From assembly GCF_008014745.1 (NCBI RefSeq), contig NZ_VPFD01000036.1, positions 1-44,845 on the forward strand: a stretch of 44,845 bases of DNA. Direction: 5' to 3'. The notes beneath the pieces are model-generated. The model was not told the origin of the DNA. It made no database searches and worked only from the letters and a program-made list of their open reading frames with translations. The position numbers were made by a program, and so were the translations under genes. Origin of the DNA: Massilia arenae. GTDB lineage: Bacteria > Pseudomonadota > Gammaproteobacteria > Burkholderiales > Burkholderiaceae_D. Of the stretch, positions 1-7,924 are shown piece after piece. How positions within the stretch are numbered: the first letter of the stretch is position 1; every line of letters starts with the position of its first letter.

Positions 1-90
1 AAAACGCCCGTCCTCGCGCTCAAGGAATGGCAACAGAAGCGACCTGAGTTATTCGTTAAACGCGTTTATGATCAAACGGGACTCGACAGC
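1..90 (+). pseudogene. IS481-family transposase, 3' fragment (partial)
   Basis: Frame 1 from the window edge reads a peptide beginning KTPVLALKEWQQKRPELF and continuing to YDQTGLDS, which resembles the conserved C-terminus of IS481-family DDE transposases. The family normally stops about here, but the frame runs on without a stop until about position 126, into DNA that encodes the reductase fragment on the other strand. The rest of the element lies left of the window. No terminal inverted repeat is recognisable at the junction, so the end of the element may have been lost. Family assignment is from memory of the motif, not from a search. Confidence 0.6.
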
Positions 91-322
91 CGTTGGAGAC
101 GTCGAGCTCGTAGGCCCTCACCTTGATCCCGTCCGTCTCCTGGCCGGCCAGCCAGGCGTCGCGGCGCCCATTCTGCGGCGAGTGTGTCGCCGCCACCAGG
201 AACCCTTCCGCATGCAGGCGCCGGCACAGCGCCGTGCCCAGCCCACCCATCCCCCCCGTCACCAGCGCTACCCGCTTCTCGGATACCCGCCTCTCTTGCC
301 TTGCTACCGTGTCTCCTGCCAT
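56..322 (-). pseudogene. Truncated acetoacetyl-CoA reductase-like SDR (phaB-like), N-terminal part
   Basis: The product opens with an SDR Rossmann motif, KRVALVTGGMGGLG, followed by features typical of PhaB-type NADPH-dependent acetoacetyl-CoA reductases (ATHSPQN...DAWL...YELDVSN). PhaB makes (R)-3-hydroxybutyryl-CoA for polyhydroxybutyrate synthesis and is normally about 245 residues. Here homology stops at residue 77, at position 92, exactly where the transposase-like sequence begins, and the frame then ends after 11 unrelated residues at a TAA at 56-58. The catalytic Ser/Tyr/Lys region is missing, so the protein cannot be an active reductase. The start at 322 is supported by AGGAG six bases upstream. 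Confidence 0.75.
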
Positions 323-481
323 GTCTCACTCCTATTCTCGTTGGCGCCGATGGCGCGACTGCGAGCATCCGAGTGTAGGGAAACGACAACAGTAGGTTGT
401 TGATTAGGATCAAGTGTGAACGGGGCAAAGCCCATGTGCAAAGAGCAGCGCAGCAAACACGGTGCGCCGCATCTCGATGGT

Positions 482-1036
482 TCAGGCGATCACGTCGGGC
501 CTGCTGCTGGGATCGAAATCGGCCCAGTCGCCGCCGACGATATTGCCCTGGGCCCGCTCGATGTGGTGGGCGCCCAGCTGGCGCAGCAGATCGACGGCGC
601 GCGCCTGCAGGTCGGGGTCGTCGAAGGCGACCGCCACCAGCATGCCGGCCGTGCGCGGCGGCACGGCGTTCTCGCCGCCCTCTTCGGGCTCGCCCCGGTC
701 TTTCATCTTGCTGAAGCTGAACAGCGAGCCGACATGGCCGCCCACCAGCCCGCCGACGATCGGACCCAGCGGTCCGGTAACGGGCGAGGTGGCGGCGCCC
801 ACGGCCACACCGACGGCGCCGCCGGTGGCCACGCCTTTCACCACGCCTTCTGGCGCTTCCTTGGCGCCCGGCGACTGGAGATGGTCGCCGCCGATGGGCG
901 TCATATCGTGCTGGCCGGGCTGGCTCAGGTAAAACCCGCTGATGCGGTCGGCATCGAATCCGGCGTCGACCAGCGCGTCACGCGCACGGTCGACGTCGTC
1001 CTGAAGCTGGAAACGTCCTGCGATGATGGTGGACAT
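482..1036 (-). CDS. Glycine-rich general-stress-like protein, 184 aa
   Basis: The N-terminus (MSTIIAGRFQLQDDVDRARD) reads like the DUF1269/YflT-type ferredoxin-like fold in which a protein senses or tweaks 'quality-of-stress' responses. The centre (residues about 65-105) is a Gly/Ala-rich stretch (GVATGGAVGVAVGAATSPVT...GGLVGGHVG) that could be a glycine-zipper helical hairpin inserting into membrane. The C-terminal third (VAVAFDDPDLQARAVDLLRQLGAHHIERA) looks like a second ferredoxin-like half. No enzymatic motif is visible. GGGAGGA sits seven bases before the ATG. The gene is monocistronic and is preceded by one of the shared GTGCG-N4-CGTAC promoter sites at 1115-1128, which suggests stress control. 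Function is otherwise unknown. Confidence 0.85.
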   Translation of the reverse strand: MSTIIAGRFQLQDDVDRARDALVDAGFDADRISGFYLSQPGQHDMTPIGGDHLQSPGAKEAPEGVVKGVATGGAVGVAVGAATSPVTGPLGPIVGGLVGGHVGSLFSFSKMKDRGEPEEGGENAVPPRTAGMLVAVAFDDPDLQARAVDLLRQLGAHHIERAQGNIVGGDWADFDPSSRPDVIA

Positions 1037-1086
1037 CGGCGATTCCTCCCGTTATATGGCTAATAAGTGGCAAATCCGGTAGCTCA

Positions 1087-1128
1087 AGCGTACGCGGGCC
1101 GCGTCCGCCGCTCTGTACGCGATCGCAC
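1087..1128 (-). promoter_or_regulatory. Predicted Crp/Fnr-type operator plus -10 (site 1)
   Basis: Read on the minus strand, 1128-1115 is GTGCG-ATCG-CGTAC followed by AGA. After a 22-nt spacer the hexamer TACGCT (1092-1087) matches the T, A and final T of a -10 box. The expected transcript starts near 1080, about 44 nt before the ATG at 1036. Architecture is the same as at the eight other sites of the window. Confidence 0.7.
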
Positions 1129-1168
1129 GCTGCTCATTGCCACCGATATAGCCACGCCGGAGCCGCTG

Positions 1169-2062
1169 CTACCGCCACTGTCCATAGACCACCCCATAAC
1201 TCGGCGGTTCCGCCACCGGCGGCGGTGGAGCGCTCTGCCATTGACGTGGATCGATCCGGTAATACTTGAGGAATTCCTCATACAGGGCCGGATGCTGCGC
1301 CGCCAGCTGGTGCGGCTGCTCGAAGAAGCTTTCGGTGGCCACCGCGAAGAACTCGGCCGGATTGGTCGCGCCATAGTGGTCGAGCACACCCTGCATGCCC
1401 CACATCGCCTCGTGGCGCAGGTTGGCATAGTCGCGCGACAGGACTTCGGACCAACTGCGGTAGCGCTCGCTGCTACCCAGGTAGGGGGCGCCATTCGTAT
1501 TGCCCGACTCGCTGTCGAGCTGGTGGGCGAATTCGTGCAGCACCACGTTATGGCCGGCCGTCTCGGCATGGCCGGCGCGCCGCACATGGTCCCACGACAA
1601 GATCACGCGCCCATCGCCCCACGATTCACCCAGCAAGTCCTGGCGTTCCTCGGTCACCACTCCCGACACGTCGACCTGCTTGCGCGGCGCCAGGAAGGCG
1701 CCGGGATAGACCAGGATCAGGTCGAGCGTGGGATAGATGGCGGGCTTGCCGGTGTCTGCGACCCGCCCCAGCAGCAGCAGGCAGGCCTGGCCCGCGATCG
1801 TCACCCGCATCTCGTCGGTGACGTCCAGGCCGGCGCAGCCGACGAATTTCTTTTCGTGCAGGAATTGCTGGACCATGCGTTGCAGGCGCCGGCGCTGCCC
1901 CTCGTCCATCGCGCGATACTGGGCGAGGTTACGCGCCAGGATGGCGGCATGAGAGGCCGGCAAGGGCCGCGCCAGCGCCTGCCGCAGGCGCCACTTCGGC
2001 CACAGCCAGGCCGCCAGCACGGCCAGCCCCACTGCGCCGACTGCGATGGCTTCCATGGTCAA
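1169..2062 (-). CDS. mtfA: MtfA-like zinc metallopeptidase (M90 family), 297 aa
   Basis: The zinc-binding motif HEFAH is at residues 176-180 within NVVLHEFAHQLDSESG, characteristic of the MtfA/M90 family. E. coli MtfA is a soluble peptidase of about 265 residues that binds the glucose repressor Mlc. This version has a hydrophobic N-terminal segment (residues about 5-22) that may anchor it to the inner membrane, and a Pro-rich, Tyr-containing tail. A downstream AEFFAVATESFFE segment provides the likely third zinc ligand. Its ATG overlaps the stop of the upstream peroxiredoxin gene by 4 bp, so the two are translationally coupled in one operon. A role in redox or sugar signalling here is not shown by the sequence. 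Confidence 0.9.
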   Translation of the reverse strand: MTMEAIAVGAVGLAVLAAWLWPKWRLRQALARPLPASHAAILARNLAQYRAMDEGQRRRLQRMVQQFLHEKKFVGCAGLDVTDEMRVTIAGQACLLLLGRVADTGKPAIYPTLDLILVYPGAFLAPRKQVDVSGVVTEERQDLLGESWGDGRVILSWDHVRRAGHAETAGHNVVLHEFAHQLDSESGNTNGAPYLGSSERYRSWSEVLSRDYANLRHEAMWGMQGVLDHYGATNPAEFFAVATESFFEQPHQLAAQHPALYEEFLKYYRIDPRQWQSAPPPPVAEPPSYGVVYGQWR

Positions 2063-2811
2063 GCCTTGCCGGCCAGCCAGGCTTGCACCTCGTCGGCGCC
2101 GCCGATCAGCTCGCCGCCGACGAAGACTTGCGGCCAGGTCATGCGTCCGGTGACGCCGCGCAGGACGATGGTATTGATCTTCTGGTCTTCAGAGATCTCT
2201 GTGTAGTGGATATCGTTGTCGCGCAGCGCCTGCTTGGCACGGGCGCAATGGGGGCACCCGGGACGCGAGAACATGACGACCGGTTCCGGCACTTCGGCAT
2301 CCGGCGCCAGGTAGGCCAGCATGGTATCGGCATCCGATACCTCGAATGGGTCGCCTTCGCGCTCCGGTTCGATGAATATCTTGTCGATCACGCCGTCGCG
2401 CACCAGCATCGAATAGCGCCATGAGCGGCGGCCGAAGCCCAGCTCGCGCTTGTCGACCAACATGCCCATGCCCTCGGTGAAATCGCCATTACCATCCGGA
2501 ATGACCGTGATATTGGCGGCGTCCTGGCCGGCCTTCCACTGGTTCATCACGAAGGCGTCGTTGACCGAGACGCACAGGATGTCGTCCACGCCATGCGAAC
2601 GCAGCACTGGCGCCAGTTCGTTATAGCGCGGCAAATGGGTCGAGGAACAGGTTGGGGTGAAGGCGCCCGGCAGGGAAAATACGACGACCGTGCGCCCCTT
2701 GAACAGCTCGTCGGAACTGAGATCACGCCATTGGTCGTCGGGCCTGGCCTTGAAGACCACGTTCGGGATTGCTTTGCCTTCCAGCGATTCGGCACTCGGT
2801 AACATCGTCAC
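2059..2811 (-). CDS. Peroxiredoxin-glutaredoxin fusion (hybrid Prx5), 250 aa
   Basis: Residues about 10-165 form a Prx5/AhpE-like peroxiredoxin with the peroxidatic Cys55 in PGAFTPTCSSTHLPRY. Residues about 176-250 are a glutaredoxin with the active-site pair C186-P-H-C189. Such fusions, known from Haemophilus influenzae and others, reduce H2O2 and alkyl hydroperoxides with glutathione, the C-terminal glutaredoxin recharging the peroxidase within one cytoplasmic polypeptide. CPHC in place of the usual CPYC/CPFC is a modest variation. The gene is the first of a two-gene minus-strand operon with mtfA, and no shared Crp-type site is visible upstream. Confidence 0.93.
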   Translation of the reverse strand: MTMLPSAESLEGKAIPNVVFKARPDDQWRDLSSDELFKGRTVVVFSLPGAFTPTCSSTHLPRYNELAPVLRSHGVDDILCVSVNDAFVMNQWKAGQDAANITVIPDGNGDFTEGMGMLVDKRELGFGRRSWRYSMLVRDGVIDKIFIEPEREGDPFEVSDADTMLAYLAPDAEVPEPVVMFSRPGCPHCARAKQALRDNDIHYTEISEDQKINTIVLRGVTGRMTWPQVFVGGELIGGADEVQAWLAGKA

Positions 2812-2935
2812 TCCTATCTGGTTGAACCTGCCGGCTGAGCGGCTGCATTGCAGACAAGTGAGGATTATTGACCGGTTTTCAACACGAGAGTTGCAATAAG
2901 TTGCTCACCCGGATGGCCCAGCGGGGCGTGCCCAT

Positions 2936-2963
2936 AAAAACAAAGCCGCGCATAAAGCGCGGC
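2936..2963 (-). terminator. Rho-independent terminator of the winged-helix gene
   Basis: Stem GCCGCGC/GCGCGGC (2945-2951 with 2957-2963) around a 5-nt loop; on the minus strand it is followed by TTTGTTTTT. It lies about 70 bp past the stop at 3034. Confidence 0.85.
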
Positions 2964-3033
2964 AAAAATGACGACAGCGATCGTCGAACCGGAGTCGCTG
3001 CGGGTCTCTACCGCAGCGGCCCCGGGCGCGCAC

Positions 3034-3657
3034 TCAGGCGCGTTCCTTGGCGGTGACGGCGTTCTGGCCTGGCGCCGGGCCGAACAGTGCTGCCACCAGC
3101 GGGTCGCGGGCAACCGGGCTACGGTTCACGCGGATCGCGTAATGGGTGTCATCGGCCAGGATGTGGAAATGGCGGCCGCTGCCGGCCATATTCTGTTCGC
3201 GCAGGCCTGGTCGCTCCTTGCGTGGGGCGGCGCCTTCGCGCTTCGGCTGGCAGATCGCGGCCAGGAAGGCCTTGACGCGTTCTGGATCTGGCGAGATCTG
3301 GTACACGGCCTTGCCCAGATAGGTGGCGGTGCCTTCGATATAGCGCGCCAGTTCGATCACGCCGGCTTCGCGCAGGTCGCGGATGTACTTGCGGGCGCCC
3401 GACGGCGAGAATTTGAGGAACCAGGCGATCTCGTCGGCCAGCATTTCGTGGCTCGACAGTTCATTGATCAGCTTTTGCATGTTTTCGATGCGACGCTGGG
3501 TGGCCGAGGTCGAACGCACACGCTCGATCGGGGCCAGCGAAATCGGGGCGCGCTCGGTCGGTTGTGGTGGGACGCGCTCGATCAGCGCCGAATTGCTGGA
3601 AGTGTGCACTGCGCCGGTTTCGCCTGGTACCGCGTTGTGCTGAGTCGTTGCATGCAT
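3034..3657 (-). CDS. Winged-helix DNA-binding domain protein, 207 aa
   Basis: The middle (residues about 55-125, ATQRRIENMQKLINELSS...DEIAWFLKFSPSGARKYIRDLREAGVIELAR) has the spacing of a winged helix-turn-helix, with SPSGARKYIRDLREAG as the recognition-helix region. The flanking N-terminal (Pro/Thr-rich) and C-terminal (basic, RKERPGLREQ) parts look disordered apart from a final segment with HFHILADDTHYAIRV. Start at 3657 rather than 3732 is preferred: GGAG lies nine bases upstream and the extra 25 residues look non-coding. It is probably a transcription factor of unknown target; the repeated TGACAT palindromes in its own upstream region are natural candidates for its operator, which is inference. 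Confidence 0.75.
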   Translation of the reverse strand: MHATTQHNAVPGETGAVHTSSNSALIERVPPQPTERAPISLAPIERVRSTSATQRRIENMQKLINELSSHEMLADEIAWFLKFSPSGARKYIRDLREAGVIELARYIEGTATYLGKAVYQISPDPERVKAFLAAICQPKREGAAPRKERPGLREQNMAGSGRHFHILADDTHYAIRVNRSPVARDPLVAALFGPAPGQNAVTAKERA

Positions 3658-4080
3658 ATCGATGAGCTCCAATATAGAGAGTGAGACTGTGTGGTCCGGG
3701 TCGCTGTGTGTCGTATGACACCCTGACAACATCTCGGTTCCGCTTAACTGGACTCAAGATTGCCTGCATCAGACATCATGGTCTGTGCGCCATCCAACAT
3801 TCGACAACATTCCCAAAAGCATTCTTTACCCGCCCCCCCTCCCGGCGCCCGCCGCTGCAAAAAACTTCCTCTCCCTTTTGGCGAACATGCGCGCATGACA
3901 TGGCGATGTCAGAATGTCATGTAACATACCTAATATGAATATGTCGACATGACAGCCGGGTGACGGCCCGCGCGCGTCGCATGCCCGCTCTATACATGAC
4001 AACGTCGTTACAGTTCGTTTCATCTTGGAAATGTGGAGTTTTTACCACTGTTGTAAAATCGCACTGCCATTCCACGTTGG
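3658..4080. other. Long divergent intergenic region with a TGACAT palindrome cluster
   Basis: About 420 bp without a convincing gene separates the winged-helix gene from the ompA-like promoter. It is AT-richer than its surroundings. CATGACAT at 3894-3901 and ATGTCATG at 3914-3921 form a perfect 8-bp inverted repeat with a further ATGTCA inside, and the palindrome ATGTCGACAT follows at 3941-3950. Further TGACA copies occur at about 3715-3727 and 3996. Confidence 0.55.
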
Positions 4081-4123
4081 GTGCGCTACCGCACCGAGCA
4101 TACGGAACTTGCACTGTTATTCT
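4081..4123 (+). promoter_or_regulatory. Predicted Crp/Fnr-type operator plus -10 (site 2)
   Basis: GTGCG-CTAC-CGCAC (4081-4094) followed by CGA; TATTCT at 4118-4123 is 23 nt after the dyad (TTATTC at 22 nt). The transcript would start near 4130, leaving a leader of about 55 nt before the ompA-like GTG. Confidence 0.75.
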
Positions 4124-4184
4124 TTATCCAACATCGCTGCTGACGTATGCGTTGTCATCAACTTTTAACCTACGGGAGTTACCT

Positions 4185-5213
4185 GTGAACAATACCAAGA
4201 AGATCGCCCTGGCTGCTGCGCTGCTGTGCGCATCCAGCGCCACCCTCGCCCAAGAGCTCAACCCGTCGTGGTACATCCAGCCAAGCGTCAACCACGTGAA
4301 GCCGGATGCCGACTTCGGCGTGGATGATCGCGACACCGGTGGTGGCCTGAAGTTCGGTAAGGCGGTCCACCAGAACTGGGATATCCAGATCGGCGCCAGC
4401 CAGACCCGCTTCGAGCAAGGCCAAAGCGAGTATCGTCAGACCCTGCTGGGCGTCGATGCCCTGCTGATGCTGAGCCGCGATCGCTTCCGTCCGTTCGTCC
4501 TGTTCGGCCTGGGCGCCGAGCGTGACAAGGTCAACAACCCACTGCGCAACGTCGAGAAAAACTCGCCGTACGCCACCGTCGGTATCGGTTTCCAGGCCAG
4601 CCTGACCCCGCAATGGTCGCTGCAAGCCGACCTGCGCACCGTGCGCGGCTTCCTGCGTGATGACGAAGAATTCGGCTTCAAGCGCAGCAACAACAAGATG
4701 CTGACCGTCGGCCTGAACTATGCGTTCAACCCGCCACCAGCGCCACCGGCACCGGCTCCAGCTCCAGTGGTCGAGGCTCCGCCTCCAGCACCGGCGCCAG
4801 TCGAACCGCCACCACCACCAGCACCGCGTTTCCAGAAAGTGACCCTGGAAGCCACCAAGCTGTTCGCCTTCGACAAGGCTGAAGTGATCACCCCGGCGCC
4901 GAAGCTGGACGAGATCGCCGCTGCCCTGCAAGCCGACACCTCGGTCACCAACGTCGAAATCACCGGCTACACCGACCGCCTGGGCAAAGAGTCCTACAAC
5001 CAGAAGCTGTCGGAGCGTCGCGCCAACGCCGTGCGTGAATACCTGGTCGGCAAAGGCATCGACGGCAACCGCCTGCGCGCCATCGGCAAGGGTGAAGCCA
5101 ACCCACTGGTCGAGTGCCAGCAGAAGAACCGCGCCCAGCTGATCGCTTGCCTGGAACCGAACCGTCGCGTCGAAGTCGACCAGATCACGGTCGAAGTGCC
5201 AGTGCAGCAGTAA
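4185..5213 (+). CDS. OmpA-family outer-membrane protein, 342 aa
   Basis: A signal peptide (MNNTKKIALAAALLCASSATLA, cleavage before QEL) precedes an N-terminal eight-stranded OmpA-like beta-barrel (residues about 25-185). A Pro/Ala-rich hinge (about 186-215) leads to an OmpA/MotB peptidoglycan-binding domain containing TGYTDRLGKESYNQKLSERR. It should tether outer membrane to cell wall. The start is GTG at 4185, with GGGAG six bases upstream; the open frame upstream is non-coding. Two Cys (in VECQQKNRAQLIACLEP) near the C-terminus probably form the disulfide usual in this family. It is expressed from site 2 and closed by a strong terminator at 5240, so it is monocistronic. Confidence 0.95.
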   Translation: MNNTKKIALAAALLCASSATLAQELNPSWYIQPSVNHVKPDADFGVDDRDTGGGLKFGKAVHQNWDIQIGASQTRFEQGQSEYRQTLLGVDALLMLSRDRFRPFVLFGLGAERDKVNNPLRNVEKNSPYATVGIGFQASLTPQWSLQADLRTVRGFLRDDEEFGFKRSNNKMLTVGLNYAFNPPPAPPAPAPAPVVEAPPPAPAPVEPPPPPAPRFQKVTLEATKLFAFDKAEVITPAPKLDEIAAALQADTSVTNVEITGYTDRLGKESYNQKLSERRANAVREYLVGKGIDGNRLRAIGKGEANPLVECQQKNRAQLIACLEPNRRVEVDQITVEVPVQQ

Positions 5214-5239
5214 TTCCTTAGGCGGCAACGCTTATTCGA

Positions 5240-5260
5240 GGGGGCTTCGGCCCCCTTTTC
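5240..5260 (+). terminator. Rho-independent terminator after the ompA-like gene
   Basis: GGGGGC-TTCG-GCCCCC (5240-5255) followed by TTTTC, a stable UUCG-type tetraloop hairpin. Confidence 0.93.
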
Positions 5261-5276
5261 ATTTGGAGGATGGGAT

Positions 5277-6191
5277 ATGGCAGTTAAGAAATGGTTCCCT
5301 TACACGCACCAGATTCTGAAAGTCCTGCGCTGCGCGGTAACGGAATGGCTGGACCACCGTGCCTCCAGCAAGGGCGCAGCACTGGCCTTCTACACCCTGT
5401 TTTCGCTGGCGCCGATCCTGGTGCTGGTGATCGCCGTCGCCGGTTTCTTCTACGGCGAGGAAGCCGCGCAAGGCCAGTTGCTGGCCGAGCTGCGCGGGCT
5501 GCTGGGTGCGCAGGGGGCGGACACGATCCAGGCCATCCTGGCCGGCGCCCAGAACAAGGAATCGGGCCGCTTCGCCACGATCGTCGCCACCTTGCTGCTG
5601 ATCGTCGGCGCGACCACCGTGTTTTCCGAGCTGAAGGACAGCCTGGACGAGATCTGGGGCCTGCCGGCGCCGGCCGACGCCGGCATCTGGAACACGATCC
5701 GCACCCGCCTGCTGTCGTTCGGCATGGTCCTGGTGCTGGGTTTCCTGCTGATGGTGTCCCTGGTCGTCAGCGCCGCCACCACGGTGGCCGAGAAGTTCAT
5801 CACCGGTGTGTGGCAGGAAGCCGCCATCGTCATGGGCTGGGTTGCCTCCGGCATCGGCTTCCTGGTCATCGCCACCCTGTTCGGCGTGATCTACAAGCTG
5901 CTGCCGCGCGTGCGGCTGTCGTGGAAAGACGTCACCATCGGCGCGCTCGGCACCGCCGCAATGTTCACGCTGGGTAAGTTCGGAATCGGGCTATACATCG
6001 GCAACAGCGGCACCACCGACAGCTTCGGCGCCGCCGGTTCGCTGATCGCCCTGCTGCTGTGGGTGTATTACTCGGCGCAGATTTTCTTCCTGGGCGCCGA
6101 ATTCGCGCGCCAGTACGCCTTGCAAATGGGTAGCTTGCACAACAAGCCGAAGGAAATCACGGGCGTCGAACCGAAGGCCAGCACCGCGTAA
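5277..6191 (+). CDS. YihY/BrkB-family inner-membrane protein, 304 aa
   Basis: An N-terminal stretch DHRASSKGAALAFYTLFSLAPILVLVIAVAG carries the family's conserved 'GAAlAfYtlfSLaPll' signature. About six transmembrane segments follow, ending in LLLWVYYSAQIFFLGAEFAR, which is diagnostic for YihY/BrkB (formerly called RNase BN by mistake). The molecular role is unsettled; these proteins are thought to act as membrane transporters. Gly-Gly-rich AGG-AG at 5265-5271 supplies the ribosome-binding site, immediately after the ompA terminator, so the gene needs either read-through or a promoter overlapping that terminator. Confidence 0.93.
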   Translation: MAVKKWFPYTHQILKVLRCAVTEWLDHRASSKGAALAFYTLFSLAPILVLVIAVAGFFYGEEAAQGQLLAELRGLLGAQGADTIQAILAGAQNKESGRFATIVATLLLIVGATTVFSELKDSLDEIWGLPAPADAGIWNTIRTRLLSFGMVLVLGFLLMVSLVVSAATTVAEKFITGVWQEAAIVMGWVASGIGFLVIATLFGVIYKLLPRVRLSWKDVTIGALGTAAMFTLGKFGIGLYIGNSGTTDSFGAAGSLIALLLWVYYSAQIFFLGAEFARQYALQMGSLHNKPKEITGVEPKASTA

Positions 6192-6200
6192 GGCATTGTG

Positions 6201-6225
6201 GGGTGGGAGGCCGCGCCTTCCACCC
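6201..6225. terminator. Bidirectional terminator between convergent genes
   Basis: GGGTGGGAGGC pairs with GCCTTCCACCC (one mismatch) around CGC, between the stops of the YihY and AI-2E-type genes. Confidence 0.6.
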
Positions 6226-6233
6226 TGCCCGGT

Positions 6234-7481
6234 TTATTCTCCCAGTAGCTCCGACACCACTTCCATTCCCTCGACCCGCTCGGCCACCACCTTCAGCACC
6301 ATCACTACCGGTACGCCGAGCAGCAAGCCCCAGACGCCCCATAACCAGCCCCAGAACAGCAGGCTGACGAAGACCGCGGCCGGATTCATGCGCGCGATCT
6401 TGCCGGTCATCCAGGTGGCCACGACCATGCCGACCAGGGTCGCGATCGCCATCGAGGCGCCGGCCACCAGCATCACCATACTCAGGGTCTCGTACTGGAG
6501 GAAAGCCGCCATCCCGGTCGCGACCGTGATCACGAGGGGGCCGAAGTACGGCATCAGGTGGGCCACGCCGGCGAAGGCGGCCCAGGCGCCGGCGTTCTCG
6601 AGACCAATCAGGCGCAGCGCGCCCCACATCAGGAGGGCCAGCAAGATATTGGTCACCAGAAGCATGAACATATAGCTCTGGATCGAGGTATTGATGTCGT
6701 CCAGGATATGGACTGTGACTTTCTTGCGCGTGAGCGAGGGGCCGGTGAGCTTGACCAGCTTGCGCTTGAAGGTGTCGCCCGCCAGCAGCAGGAAGAACAC
6801 CAGGAACACGACCATTGTCGCCTGCGACATGAAGGCGGCCAGACTCATCGAGCCGGCCAGCACCCAGTCCATCACGCGGATCGGCGAACTGGCTGCGGCG
6901 GCCGGCGGCGGATACTGGCGCCGCTGCTGCGCCAGGCGCTTGGCATCGGCGCCGACATTGCTCGCGGCGCGTTCGATCTCGGCCGCCGCCGCCTGCATCT
7001 GCTGCAGGGTCGAGCGCTGGCCGCTGGTATTGGTGAGGATGCGCGTGACCTTATGGGTCAGCGTCGGCAACTCGTCGAGGATATTGAAGAATTCGCCCTG
7101 CAACCGATACAGGGTGCCCGCCATCGCGCCCACGATCACGGCCGTGACCAGGGTGGCGCCGATGATGCGCTTGATGTGCCAGCGTTCGAGCCAGCGCACG
7201 ACGGGATTGAGGGTGTAGGCGATCAGGATGCCGAGCAAGAGCGGCACGAAGAATTTTTGCGCCCACTGGAGCGCGAACACGAAGGCGATGGTGGCGAGGA
7301 TGCCGAGCGACAGTCCGCGCGCATTGACGTGCAGCGGCACGCGCATGCCGCCGATGTGCAAGGCGATGTCGTCGCCGCCCCCGCGCGCGTCGGCGCGGGC
7401 GGCGTCGCCAGGAGGGGCGGCTGGTTCAGGCGAAGGGTTGGATGCTGCCGGCGTGGCCGGATCGGTTGGTGCTAGCTGCAT
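6234..7481 (-). CDS. AI-2E family transporter (PerM/TqsA-like), 415 aa
   Basis: A polar Pro/Ala-rich N-terminus of about 60 residues is followed by transmembrane pairs (LGILATIAFVFALQWAQKFFVPLLLGILIAYTL is the first two, with the family's 'P..la..lay.l.P' pattern). A soluble coiled region (residues about 145-215) and a C-terminal membrane domain with ENAGAWAAFAGVAHLMPYFGPLV are typical of the UPF0118/AI-2E exporter family. Members export autoinducer-2 or act as Na+(Li+)/H+ antiporters; which one cannot be told here. It is the third gene of a probable minus-strand operon with the CX10C protein and the BON lipoprotein (44 bp after the latter), hence probably under site 3. Confidence 0.9.
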   Translation of the reverse strand: MQLAPTDPATPAASNPSPEPAAPPGDAARADARGGGDDIALHIGGMRVPLHVNARGLSLGILATIAFVFALQWAQKFFVPLLLGILIAYTLNPVVRWLERWHIKRIIGATLVTAVIVGAMAGTLYRLQGEFFNILDELPTLTHKVTRILTNTSGQRSTLQQMQAAAAEIERAASNVGADAKRLAQQRRQYPPPAAAASSPIRVMDWVLAGSMSLAAFMSQATMVVFLVFFLLLAGDTFKRKLVKLTGPSLTRKKVTVHILDDINTSIQSYMFMLLVTNILLALLMWGALRLIGLENAGAWAAFAGVAHLMPYFGPLVITVATGMAAFLQYETLSMVMLVAGASMAIATLVGMVVATWMTGKIARMNPAAVFVSLLFWGWLWGVWGLLLGVPVVMVLKVVAERVEGMEVVSELLGE

Positions 7482-7525
7482 GGTATGCCTGAACGAGATG
7501 CCGGGCCGCCCCGGCTAAGCGCATA

Positions 7526-7840
7526 TTATTTCACACGGATGTCGTTCTTGACCGAAGTCACGCCCTTGACGCCACGGGCGATTTCGACGGCGCGCTGGGC
7601 ATCGCGTGGATCGGCCACGAAGCCCGACAGCTGGACGTCGCCCTTGAAGGTTTCGACGTTGACTTCGCGTGCCTTCACGTTCGGGTCGTTGACCAGGGCG
7701 GCCTTGACCTTGGTGGTGATCACGGCGTCGTCGACGTATTCACCGGTGCTCGACTGGTTAGGGGTCGACGAGCAACCGACGGCGGTGATGGCGACGGTGG
7801 CGACGAAAGCGGCGGAAATGAGGTTCTTGGCGATTTTCAT
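7526..7840 (-). CDS. BON-domain periplasmic lipoprotein, 104 aa
   Basis: A lipoprotein signal (MKIAKNLISAAFVATVAITAVGC, lipobox AVGC at Cys23) precedes one BON domain (residues about 36-104) with the canonical ITTKVKAAL...VNVETFKGDVQLSGFV...ARGVKGVTSVKNDI pattern. BON domains bind phospholipid surfaces, and OsmY-type proteins stabilise the envelope under osmotic stress. It is very similar in layout to the BON protein at 15173. It sits 84 bp downstream of the CX10C gene and is probably co-transcribed from site 3. AAGGAG precedes the ATG. Confidence 0.93.
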   Translation of the reverse strand: MKIAKNLISAAFVATVAITAVGCSSTPNQSSTGEYVDDAVITTKVKAALVNDPNVKAREVNVETFKGDVQLSGFVADPRDAQRAVEIARGVKGVTSVKNDIRVK

Positions 7841-7924
7841 GATGGCTCCTTATTGATTAATCATGGTGGTGCAATACCCTTGCGGGCGGGTTGGGCGGCG
7901 CCGGCAATCCGGCCCGCGGGTTCT

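Noticed and set aside
3960..4184. N-terminal extension of the ompA-like gene
   Set aside because: It covers site 2 and its -10, and the GTG at 4185 has a good SD and begins a typical signal peptide.
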